This document shows positions 9,312 to 20,400 of a stretch of 39,335 bases of DNA, in pieces (position 1 is the first letter of the stretch; each line of letters opens with the position of its first letter). The notes under the pieces were generated by a model. That model saw only the letters and a program-made list of their open reading frames with translations. It was not told the origin of the DNA and did not search any database. The DNA is from Bacteroidota bacterium. Its GTDB lineage: Bacteria > Bacteroidota > Bacteroidia > Chitinophagales > Saprospiraceae. The stretch spans positions 1-39,335 of the forward strand of contig JANSWP010000067.1 of the NCBI GenBank assembly GCA_024743405.1, written 5' to 3'. The position numbers and the translations under genes are program-made.

Positions 9312-9485
9312 CACTCGATTCAAAAGGGAAACTAAAAAAGATGTTATCACTAAGCGTTTTGATCTCATACGAATCTAAAAAAGATATGAACAACGTCTGG
9401 CTTGAAAAACAGTCAGTTTATGCCTAAAAGCACAGCGTATATCAAATTTGTTTTTTGTAGACTTAAAGGGCTGTACTTTTGAACT

Positions 9486-10604
9486 ATGAATTTTTTCAAA
9501 AACAAATACAAAGCCTTAATTATAGGTTTTATAATTACGATTTTACTCTTTGTAATATTAGAATCCATTGGGTTTCTTTTGATAAATCCAACAGCAATCT
9601 TGGAAAACATATTGATCGTTTTCTTTTGGTGGTTGCTCATCTCTTTTATCGTTTATCGCATTCAACTTTTAAAAGATAAGAAAACGACCTTATTGAAAAT
9701 TGCAGGTGTTGTCCTGTCTTTTTTTGGAATTTTGGTGTTTGACCATAACATGGATATGGTGGATAATCCCATGACAATTTCTTTGGTTGTGGTATTTTGT
9801 ATTTGTGTTATTTACCTTTTGGCGCCAGGGTTTTTCAAAAGACATCAATTGATAATCATTGGCGGATTTGCGATTTGTTTGAGCTATTTTATCTATGTAC
9901 GTCTATTTGCTAATCCAGCCGATCACCACATTGAAGGTGCCGTTGTTATTTTGTTTTTTGTTCCGCTTTTCACGCTTATCTTGCTTTGGTTTTATGACCA
10001 ATGGAAATGGTTTCAAGCTTTGAAATCAGAAAAAACAAAGGCTGAATTGGCGCTATTGAAAACTCAAATCAATCCTCATTTCTTTTTTAATACTTTGAAT
10101 AATCTTTACGGATTAACAGTTGAACAATCGAAAGACGCGCCGCAAGTAGTTTTAAAATTGTCAGAAATGATGCGATATACTATTTATGAAGGTAAAAAAG
10201 AGGTCGTGAATCTTAATCAAGAAATAGCCTATTTGAATAATTATATTGAACTTCAAAAAATTAGATTTCATAAAAACGTCGTCATTGAATTCAAGCATAA
10301 AACGGATGCTAACTACGAAATTGCACCTTTACTTTTTATCGTTAGTTTAGAAAATGCATTCAAACATGGCGTTGACAGTTTGAGAGAAAATGCTTTTATC
10401 AAAATGAATTTGATTGCCGAAAATGATGAAATTTCTTTTTCAATTGAGAATAATTTTGACCCAAAAGAAGTGAGTTCAGAAAGAGGAATTGGCATAGAAA
10501 ATTTGAAGAAAAGACTAGCTTTGAGCTATCCGAATAAATATAATTTTCTAACAATAATTGAGAACGGAATTTATAAATCAAGCCTAAAATTAAACCTGAA
10601 ATGA
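9486..10604 (+). CDS. LytS/YehU-type membrane sensor histidine kinase
   Basis: 372 residues. Six hydrophobic segments occupy residues ~11-171, with almost no extracellular domain. The cytosolic His_kinase domain (PF06580 type) follows: phospho-acceptor H198 in QINPHFFFNTLNNL, then an atypical ATPase region with N290 in SLENAFKHGV and the G-box GIGIENLKKRL near 334-344. Such kinases sense membrane or envelope signals and phosphorylate LytTR regulators. The stop codon overlaps the start of the response regulator gene by 4 bases (ATGA), indicating translational coupling. Its divergent position relative to the ABC/M1 operon suggests control of that transporter. Confidence 0.93.
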   Translation: MNFFKNKYKALIIGFIITILLFVILESIGFLLINPTAILENILIVFFWWLLISFIVYRIQLLKDKKTTLLKIAGVVLSFFGILVFDHNMDMVDNPMTISLVVVFCICVIYLLAPGFFKRHQLIIIGGFAICLSYFIYVRLFANPADHHIEGAVVILFFVPLFTLILLWFYDQWKWFQALKSEKTKAELALLKTQINPHFFFNTLNNLYGLTVEQSKDAPQVVLKLSEMMRYTIYEGKKEVVNLNQEIAYLNNYIELQKIRFHKNVVIEFKHKTDANYEIAPLLFIVSLENAFKHGVDSLRENAFIKMNLIAENDEISFSIENNFDPKEVSSERGIGIENLKKRLALSYPNKYNFLTIIENGIYKSSLKLNLK

Positions 10605-11302
10605 TCAGCTATATAATAGTAGATGACGAACCAATTGCGCACCGAATCATTGAAGGTTATTGTAATGATTTGCCACATTTGAAGCTTAAAAAGCATTGTT
10701 ATGATGCTCTAGAAGCGATGCAATTTTTAAGTACTCAGGAGGTTGATTTGATGTTTTTAGATTTGAATATGCCCAAATTAAAAGGCTTTGATTTTTTGAG
10801 AACGCTTTCGAATCCTCCAAAAATCATTGTTACGACCGCCTATGGAGAATTTGCCTTGGAGGGCTTTGAATTAAATGTTGCAGATTACTTGTTGAAACCA
10901 TTCAGTTTTGAGCGTTTTTTGAAGGCAATTAATAATGCCTTTAGTGAAAAAAGTTCACCGAAAAAAGAAGTGCAAGTTCAAAAAATGGAGCCTTCCAAAA
11001 ATCAAATCTTCTTAAAAGGAGATAAAAAATATCACCAAATTTCCATCGATGATATTCTATTTATTGAAGCTTACGGGAATTACACAAAAGTCTATTTGCC
11101 TGATCAAATGATTGTGACCCATAGCACGATTTCCTTTTTTGAAATGGAGCTTTCTTCCAACCAATTTCTGCGGGTTCATAAGTCTTTCATCGTTAATATA
11201 CCAAAAATCGAGACGATTGAAGGGAATCGGATAATCATTGAAAACCATAAAATTCCGATTGGGCAGACTTATAAAAAAGTAGTTTTTAGATTGTTGGAAT
11301 GA
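10601..11302 (+). CDS. LytTR-family response regulator
   Basis: 233 residues. The receiver domain (~1-115) has the acidic pocket D8-D9, the phosphorylation site D54 in MFLDLNMP and the conserved K99 in DYLLKPF. The C-terminal LytTR DNA-binding domain (~130-233) carries IDDILFIEAYGNYTKVYL and FLRVHKSFIVNIPKI, both hallmark segments. It pairs with the kinase gene that it overlaps by 4 bases. The cognate target is inferred to be the divergent ABC/M1 operon; I did not find a convincing LytTR direct repeat in the 200-base divergent region. Confidence 0.94.
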   Translation: MISYIIVDDEPIAHRIIEGYCNDLPHLKLKKHCYDALEAMQFLSTQEVDLMFLDLNMPKLKGFDFLRTLSNPPKIIVTTAYGEFALEGFELNVADYLLKPFSFERFLKAINNAFSEKSSPKKEVQVQKMEPSKNQIFLKGDKKYHQISIDDILFIEAYGNYTKVYLPDQMIVTHSTISFFEMELSSNQFLRVHKSFIVNIPKIETIEGNRIIIENHKIPIGQTYKKVVFRLLE

Positions 11303-11410
11303 TAACTACCAAGCCAATCTTATACGCTTTTCAATTACTGATGTCGCACATAAAATGCTGCTTTTGATTTTATTTGTACGACATCCATAACTGGAAAGCG
11401 TATTATTACC

Positions 11411-11448
11411 CTAAAGAAAAGGGGTTCGTTTGACAAACGAACCCCTTT
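11411..11448 (-). terminator. Terminator of the giant adhesin gene, possibly bidirectional
   Basis: A perfect 14-bp stem (11418-11431 with 11435-11448) has a 3-base loop GAC. On the - strand it is followed by a T-rich run. It lies 24 bases after the stop of the giant gene and could also end transcription from the converging response regulator gene. Confidence 0.85.
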
Positions 11449-11471
11449 CTGATATCTATATCAATTTCTTA

Positions 11472-14400
11472 TTATTGCTTTATAACCTTTTGGACAATCC
11501 GTTGTCCTTCTATTTCAAGTTGTAAATAATAATTACCATTTGCCAAGTTTCCTAAATCAATTTCGTGATTCAGCATACTTGATTGAGGTTTTATCGACTC
11601 GAAATAAACTTCTTGACCAATTAAGTTATATAGTTTTATATCGATATTGGAAACTTGCTTTTTCAAGGTCAAATTGACAAATAATTGAGTCTGCGTAGGT
11701 ACAGGGAAGACTTCAATAGAGCCAATATTTCCTATTTCCACCAAATCTGAAAAGACAATTGGGAAAGAAGTCCCTACACAACCATTATCGTCTACCACTT
11801 GAACCGTGTATTCGCCAGGATCCGTTGGTACAATCCATTGATTGGTTTCTCCTTGAATTAACTGTCCATCCAGATACCATTGGTAACTAACCGCAACGGT
11901 AGAAAATAAGGTATCGCCAACCATTGTAATTTCAGGTTCTGGTAAAGGATTAACCTCAATGTTTTGAGAAGCTGTGTCTTCACAACCATTAGCATCTGTT
12001 ACCGTTACGATATAATCTCCAGAACTGGATACAACAATTGATTGAGAAACAGGTCCAGGGACGTTCCATGCATAAGTTGTACCGCCATTGGCAATTAATT
12101 CTACAGTTTCATCTTGACATAAAATGGTATCTCCAACAATCGTAATAGAAGCATTTGGCTGTAATAAAATACTTACTGAAACAGGGTCAGAGGGTTCCGA
12201 TGTACAACCATTGGTATCTGTATGCACGACTGAATAAGTTTGAGACCCTATGGCAATGACGATGGATTGAGCAGTGGAATTATTGGTCCACATATTTCCA
12301 GTTAAATAACTAGAAGTCAACGTAACCGTCTGAGGCGCACAAACCACTGTATCTGGGCTGTAACTGATTACTGGTGCATCCGGCAATGGAACGACTTGAA
12401 CATTGACTGTATCAGAATTTAAAGATTGACAACCATTCGTATCAATCCAATAAGCTGAATAAAGCCCTGTAGTCGTTACATCAATGCTATTGGCAGCTAT
12501 ATTTCCAGGTAACCAGATAGTTCCATCTGGAAGATTACTAGTCAATGTTATACTTTCCCCTTCACATAAGACTTGGTCATTACTAGGTGAAATCTGAGGA
12601 GTTGCTGGCAAGTCAAATACCACAATCGATTCATTAGCTGAAACAGAAAACCCATTTCCATCGGTAACCGTCACTGTATAAGTACCCGTTGTATCCACTA
12701 CAATACTTTGGGTCATTTCGCCTGTACTCCATGTATAAGTTAAATCTGGAACACCCGCTGCAATTGCATTTAAAGTCACCGTTTCTCCTGCACAAATCTC
12801 TGCATCTCCAACTACTTCAATGGCAACAATTGGCGCATTTTCAACCGCTACAACAGCAGTAGCATTTCCTGTACAACCATTCATATCTGTTATTGTCACC
12901 ATATACGTTCCACTAGCATTCGTATTAATAGCAGAACCATTGGCACCGTTTGACCAACTATAATTTCCGCCGCCTGTAGCTTGAAGTGTAACAGTCTGTC
13001 CAGCTTGAATTAAGGTATCAGTAGGACTAACCGTAACGACTGGCAATGGATTGACAGTGACGGTGGTCGAAGCAGTTGTTGAACAGTTATTAGAGCCTGT
13101 AACTACCACAGAATAGAATCCTGAAGTATTTACTTGAATGTTTGGTGTTGCTTGCCCAGTATTCCAGTTTAATGTAGTATTCGGATCCGTTGTAACCGTT
13201 AAAGTTGTCATACCACCATCACAAAAATTTGTATCAACAGGTGAAAGTACAACATCAGGGAAAGGTATCGTTTCGACAGCCTGTGAGGCAGTATCTGTAC
13301 AGCCATTTCCGTCGGTAACGGTAACCGTATAAACCGTATTATCTGTAGCATTAATATTTGAAGTCATATCACCACTACTCCAGTTATAGGTTAAGCCTCC
13401 ACTTGCTACTAACTCTACCGCACCACCATCACAGAAAGTAGTATCTCCTAAGGCAACTACTGAAGCCGTAGGTAGGCTATTGACAACAATTGAGGTGCTC
13501 TCTGTATCAGTACATCCAAAAATATCGGTCACAGTAACGGTATAATTGTTTGCGCCAAAGACAGAAATCACATCCGTCATTTCGCCGTTACTCCATTGGT
13601 ATTGTACCCCTCCTGTTCCTTGTAAATCAATAGCATCAACATTATTTTCACAAAATTCTATAAGCGTTCCTGGTAGTATTCCTGCTACCGGAAGTGGTCT
13701 TTCTGTAACTGTCACAGTCGTTGAATTAACACAGCCGTTACCATCTTCTACCATCAAAGTCACATCTGTAGTTTGATCTAGAGTGATTGACATCTCATTC
13801 GTATCTAATGTACTCCAGTAAAAATCAACAATGCTACTTGATACAGCGTCTAATGTTACCATATCTCCCTCACAGAAATCAAATCCTGTTGCCGACTCAA
13901 TGGAAACATCTGGGAGAGGGAATGCGATCACGGAGAATGTTTCAGAATTAGTACATCCATTTGCATCAGTAACCGTAACAGAATAACCATCTGTATCAAA
14001 AACCGTCACTGTTGAATCTACTGTATTATTAGAATCATCCCAGATATAACTGACCCCTCCAGAAGCAGTCAATGTCACACTTCCACCTTCACAAAATTGA
14101 TTAGGTCCATCAGGCGTAATCATAATATCAGGCTGAGGAAGTGTTTCTACATATAAGCTATTAGTTGCCGTATTTCCAAATCCGTCAGTTACCGTAATTA
14201 CATAAATACCCGTTGAGTTAGCAATGGTATTATCTACCGTAGAACCCGTATTCCATTTATAGGTTACAGAACGATTAGCAAGCGCCGTTAAACCTAAATC
14301 ATCTCCTTCGCAAAATGGAACTGTATCGGCTTCAATTTCAACGATTAAACCCTCATAAACTAAAACACCAATCGTATCTATACAATTATTCATATCCGTT

Positions 14401-17400
14401 ACAGTAACGGTGTAATAACCTGATGTCAGGTCAGTGATTTGTTGAGTCGTCGAGTCATTTGACCATAAGTATTCAAATGGAGGGGTTCCTCCAATTTGAT
14501 TTACGGCTGCAGTTCCATCATTTCCACCCAAAGAAGAGATAAATGTTGAAGTTGCATTTAGCAAAATTGAATCTGGTTGAGTGATCGTCAATGAAACATT
14601 ATCCGTACAGCCATCTGCATCGGTGACCGTTACTTGATACATTCCTATACCAAATCCATTTTCAGTATCCGTAGTACCACCGCTTGACCAAACATAACTA
14701 AATGGCGCTTTACCATTAGTAGTTGTCGCCGTTGCAATACCAGTACTGTCACCATAACACCCTACATTCGTTTGAGACGAAATAGAAACATCCGGTGGTA
14801 ATATTTCAATAACATCAATATTATCAGCTGAGGTACAACCATTATCCGTATTCATAACCATTAATCTAAATGTACCCGTACCATCTGTTGTAGCCGTAAC
14901 CCCATCTATTGCACCTGTCAAATTTCCAGTTCCACTCACTTTTGTCCAGGTATAGGTGAAATTCGCACCTGCCGAAGACCCTAAACCATTTAATGTAGCA
15001 GTGGCAGTATTACAATTGATTTCAGAAGCATTAGTTATAACAGTTGGTGCTGTTTTATTTTCTGTGACAGTCACATCGGTCGTTGAAGAACAACCATTAC
15101 TTGTATTTGTAACAGTTAACCTAAATACACCTGTGCTATCGACTGTTGCCATCAAGGCATTGGTTGCACCTGTCAATGCACCAAGTCCACTCACTTTTGA
15201 CCAGGAGTAGTTGAAATTCGCACCTGTTGAAGAACCTGTTCCATCTAAGGTTGCATTACCATTATTACAATCAATAACAGTTGCATTACCCGTTGAAGTA
15301 GGGACATTACTATCTGCAGTTACCGTCACATCTATACTTGCTGTACAGCCATTATCTATCTTTGTTACAGTCAATTTGAAAACACCTGGTCCATCAGCAC
15401 TTGCGGTAATCGCATCTGTGGTACCTACTATATTCCCTGTTCCACTCACTTTTGTCCAAGAGTAAGTAACACCAGTTGTAGTAGAACCCGCTCCATCGAG
15501 CATAGAATTTGGATTTGCACAGGTAATTAGCGTTGAGGAACCTGCTGCTGTTGGAGTTGTCAAATCTTCAGTAACTGTAACATCTGTTTCTGATGTACAA
15601 TTAGTCATTAGATCCGTAACAGTTAATTTGAAAACGCCTGTACCATCTACTGTAGCCGTACTACCATCTGTTGCGCCTGTCAAATTTCCAGTTCCACTCA
15701 CTTTTGTCCATGCATAGCTTACATTAGCTGAAGAGCCCGTACCATCTAAGGTAGACGTTGTATTGGCACAAGTAATAATCGTTGCCGTTGCATCTACGGT
15801 AGGAGGATTGGGGAAAAACGTACAACTTGCACAGTTGTTTAATTCAACCGCAACTTGGATAAAAGGAGTAGCAGAAGTTTGTGTCCAATCCATCATTAGC
15901 ATTCCCCCTGTTGATGCCTCATAACTCGAACCAGCCCCACCACCTGGAGTAACAAAGATTGCCGTTTGACTTGCATCATTCATAACTGTAGCGCCTGACA
16001 TTATCGCATCTACGATCATATTTCCATCTGCAGACATAATACTGATGGAGGAAGACATTCCACTGTTTGAATTTGAAGCAATATTACCAATTGGTGCCGC
16101 TTGATCTACATTCTGGAAAGAACTTGCTGAAGCATATAAAATACTAGTTGCTTCATTATTAAGTGTAATATCAATATCATTCAATCCTGGTGTTCCGAAA
16201 GCACAACCAGAGCCCATTGGCAAATACCAAATAGAGCTATAAAGATTGGTAAAACTAAAGCTTGTAGTACCTGTATTAGCCTCAATGAAATTTTGTCCAT
16301 TGTAGGTCACACTTGTCACCATATCTGCCCCTGTTGGGAACCCTGGGGTTGCTGGGGTAGATATCCAATTAACTTCTACAACCAATATTCTGTCACAACC
16401 CTGAGGCATATCAAAATTAGGGATTGTTGCAGTTACACTACCACTAAAATCAGAAATGAATTTGCCATTATCGTCAGAAATAACTTGATCTTTAGTTGAA
16501 AATACGGTTACATCCGAACTTTTTTGGCACCCTGCAATCGTATCCATTACCGTCAATCGGAAGATACCTGTTCCATTCACTGTCGCCATAATACCATCCG
16601 TTGCACCGACTAGATTACCAATACCACTTATTTTTGTCCATACATAACCAAAATCGCCACCCGTTGAAGACCCTGTTCCATCCAATGTGGAATTTGAATC
16701 CATACAGTTTATTAAAGAAGCAGTCGAAACAGCAACAGGAATACTTGTATCTGCAGTAACAGTCACATCGCTAGTTGCAGTACAACCACTAAGCGTATTT
16801 GTCACTGTCAACCTGAAAACTCCAGCTCCATCTGCCGTCGCCGTGATTGCATTCGTGGCACCAACTAAATTTCCAGTACCACTCACTTTCGTCCAAGCGT
16901 AAGTTACGCCTGTAGTAGAAGAGCCTGCACCATCTAAGGTAGAATTGGCAGTTGCACAGGTAATCGTTGAAGCAGTTGTGGTTGCTGTTGGCGTATCAAA
17001 ATTGTCAATAACAGTAACATTTGAATTTGAAACACAGCCATTAGTTGTATTCGTAACCAATAAATTAAAAACGCCTGGACCATCAACCGTAGCTGTTAAT
17101 GTATTTGTTGCACCAGTCAAATTTCCGGTGCCACTTACTTTCGTCCAAAAATAATTGAAGTTCGCACCCACAGATGAACCCGTACCATCTAAGGTCGATG
17201 TCGCGTTATTACAATTTATCAAAGAAGCATTTGTAACTACTGTTGGATTTGTTAAATCTTCTGTCACGGTCACCATAGCTACATCCGTACATCCATTATT
17301 AGTATTAGTTACGTTTATTTGAAAATTACCCGTACCGTCTACTGCAGCAGTAATGCCATTCGTAGCACCTACAAAATTACCCACGCCACTTATTTTCGTC

Positions 17401-20400
17401 CACGAATAAGTGAAATTCGCACCTATAGAAGAACCTGTCCCATTTAGAACTGAATTCGCATTATTACAATTTATCTGAGAAGCCATAGCCGTCGCAACTG
17501 GAAGCGTTGCATCTTGGCTGACGATTACGTCCATACTTGACGTACAACTATTAGTTGTATTGGTAACAGTTAATTTAAAGACACCTGGACCATCAGTAGT
17601 CGCTGTTAATGCATTTGTTGCGCCAACCAAATTACCGACACCACTTACTTTTGTCCATGAATAAGTGAAGTTTGCGCCTACAGATGAACCTGTTCCATCT
17701 AATGTTGAATTAGGAATTGTACAAGTTATTAAAGAAGCCGAAGTAACCACTGCTGGAGTGCCTAGGTCTTCAACGACAGTTACATCTGCATTTGCAGTAC
17801 AACCATTTCCGTTATTTGTTATCGTCAATCTAAAAACTCCAGCCCCATCTGCACTTGCCGTAATGCCATTCGTGGCACCTACCAAATTACCTGTCCCACT
17901 CACTTTTGTCCATGCATAGGTAACAGCACTTGTTGAGGAACCTGCTCCATCTAAATTAGAAGTTGCATTAGCACAATTAATAATAGAACTTGCTACCATT
18001 ACCGTTGGAGTCGCTAGATCATTTGTCACGGTCACATCCATTTCTTCAAAACAATAAGTATCTGTATCGGTCACCTTTAGTCTAAAAACACCGATGTCAT
18101 CTGCACTTGCTGTAATACCATTCGTGGCGCCAACCAAATTACCGACACCACTTACTTTTGTCCATTCATAGGTAATATTAGCTCCAGTTGAAGATCCCGC
18201 CCCATCTAATGTTGAAGTAGGATTATTACAATCAATTATCGATGAAGTCGCCGCAATGACTGGAGGTGCAGGAAGGAAATTACAAGCTGCACAATTATTT
18301 AATTCTGCTGCCACATGAGCAAAAGGAAGTATGGAGGTTTGTGTCCAGTCCATCATAACATTTCCACCAGTTCCCATTTCATAACTGGCGCCGACTCCAG
18401 CTCCCATTGCCACAAATATTGGTGTTTGACTACCGTCTGCCATCACCGTCGAACCAGCCATAATCGCATCTATTAGCATGTTACTACTATTCGCAGAAGC
18501 AAGGCTAATCGAAGAGGAATTCGCAACTCCTGCATTCACCCCTATATTACCCAAAGGAGATGTTTGATCTACATTTTGGAAGGTACTCGCTGAAACATAT
18601 AATATACTTGTCGTCGTGTTATTTAATGTTATATCAATATCACTTGTCGCTGACCCTGCAATTGTACAGCCAGATCCCAAGGGTAAATACCAGATTGAAC
18701 TATATAATCTAGTAAAACTAAAAGTCTCAAAATGTGTAACGGCTTCTGTAAAATTCTGGCCTTTATAGGTAATATTATTGACCATATCTGCTCCTCCTGA
18801 AGTCGGTACAGATACCCAATTTACTTCCACTACTAATAATCGATCACAACCGCCAGGAATAACAAAATTACTAATGGTTGCTGAAACATTCTCATCTGAA
18901 TCAAATTCATAAACGCCATTGTCATCTGAAACGACTTCATCATTAGTGGTAAAAACAGCTACATCTGAACTTCTTTGGCAAGATAAAACAGCATTTGTTA
19001 CGGTCAACCTAAAGACACCAGTTCCGTCTACGGTAGCTGTAATTCCATTGGTCGCACCAACCAAATTACCAGCTCCACTCACTTTTGTCCAGCTATAGGT
19101 AATATTCGCTCCAGTTGAAGAGCCCGTTCCATCTAAAGTTGCCGTTTGATTAAAGCAATCAATAATAGACGCTCCAGTTACTGCTAATGGAACACTTGGG
19201 TCATCTGTTACGGTAATATCACTTTCTGCAGTACAACCCGTTAATATATTGGTAACAGTCAGTTTAAAAACACCTGCCCCATCTGCAGTTGTTACTATAT
19301 TATTTGTCGGACCGACTAAATTACCCACGCCACTCACTTTTGTCCATGCATAAGCGATATTAGCCCCAGATGAGGAACCTGCTCCTTCTAAAGTAGCAAG
19401 TAAACTAGGGCAAGTAACATTTGTAGCAACGGTCATTGCAATCGGTGTTGTGAAATCACTGGTCACCGTCACATCCACTTCTTCAAAACAATAGGTATCA
19501 GTATTAGTCACTCTTAATCTAAATACCCCTTCCCCATCTGCTGTAGTAGTAATGCCATTGGTCGCGCCAACTAAATTCCCTACACCACTAATTTTTGTCC
19601 ATCCATAGGTAATATTCGCTCCCGTCGAGGAGCCCGTTCCATCTAATGTTGAAGTAGCATTACTACAATCAATCACCGATGCAGAAGCCGCAATAATAGG
19701 AGGAGCAGGAAAAGCACTACAGGAAGCACAATTATTTAATTCTGCCGCCACATGTGCAAAAGGAAGTCCTGAGGTTTGTGTCCAATCCATCAATACATTT
19801 CCACCAGTTCCCATTTCATAACTGGCGCCGACTCCAGCTCCCATTGCTACAAATATTGGTGTTTGACTAACATCTGCAGTCACTGTCGAGCCTGCCATAA
19901 TCGCATCTATTAGCATATTGCTGCTATTTGCGGATGCAAGGCTAATCGAAGAGGAATTCGCAACTCCTGCATTCATCCCTATATTACCAATCGGTGAAGT
20001 TTGATCTACATTTTGAAAGCTACTCGCTGAAGCATATAATATGCTCGTAGTTGAATTATTCAATGTAACAGTGATATCATTTGCTGCTACACCACCAGTT
20101 GAACATCCAGACCCTAATGGTAAATACCAAATAGAACTATGTAATTTTGTAAAACTAAAGATTTCAAAATGTGTAACGGCCTCTGTAAAGCTCTGCCCGT
20201 TATAAGTAATACTATTGACCATATCTGCTCCTCCTGAGGTCGGTACAGATACCCAATTAACCTCCACTACTAATAATCGATCACAGCCGCTAGGAACATT
20301 AAAATTGCTAATGGTCGCTGTAACATTCTCATCTGAATCAAATTCATAAACACCGTTGTCATCTGAAACCACTTCATCTGTAGTTGCTAAAACAGTTACA

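Noticed and set aside
9286-9393. Upstream extension of the ABC ATPase frame to 9393
   Set aside because: The 36 extra residues do not resemble ABC proteins, and the family start MNTLEIENLSKTYPNG lies at 9285.
9474-9481. TACTTTTG, a full match to the -7 box, before the sensor kinase gene
   Set aside because: It ends 4 bases before the start codon, so transcription would begin at or inside the ATG, and no TTTG lies at the right -33 distance.
13138-17919. Several 60-85 codon open frames on the + strand antisense to the giant gene
   Set aside because: They recur with the ~252-base repeat period and read as mirror products of the B and Ig-like modules; none has independent coding features.
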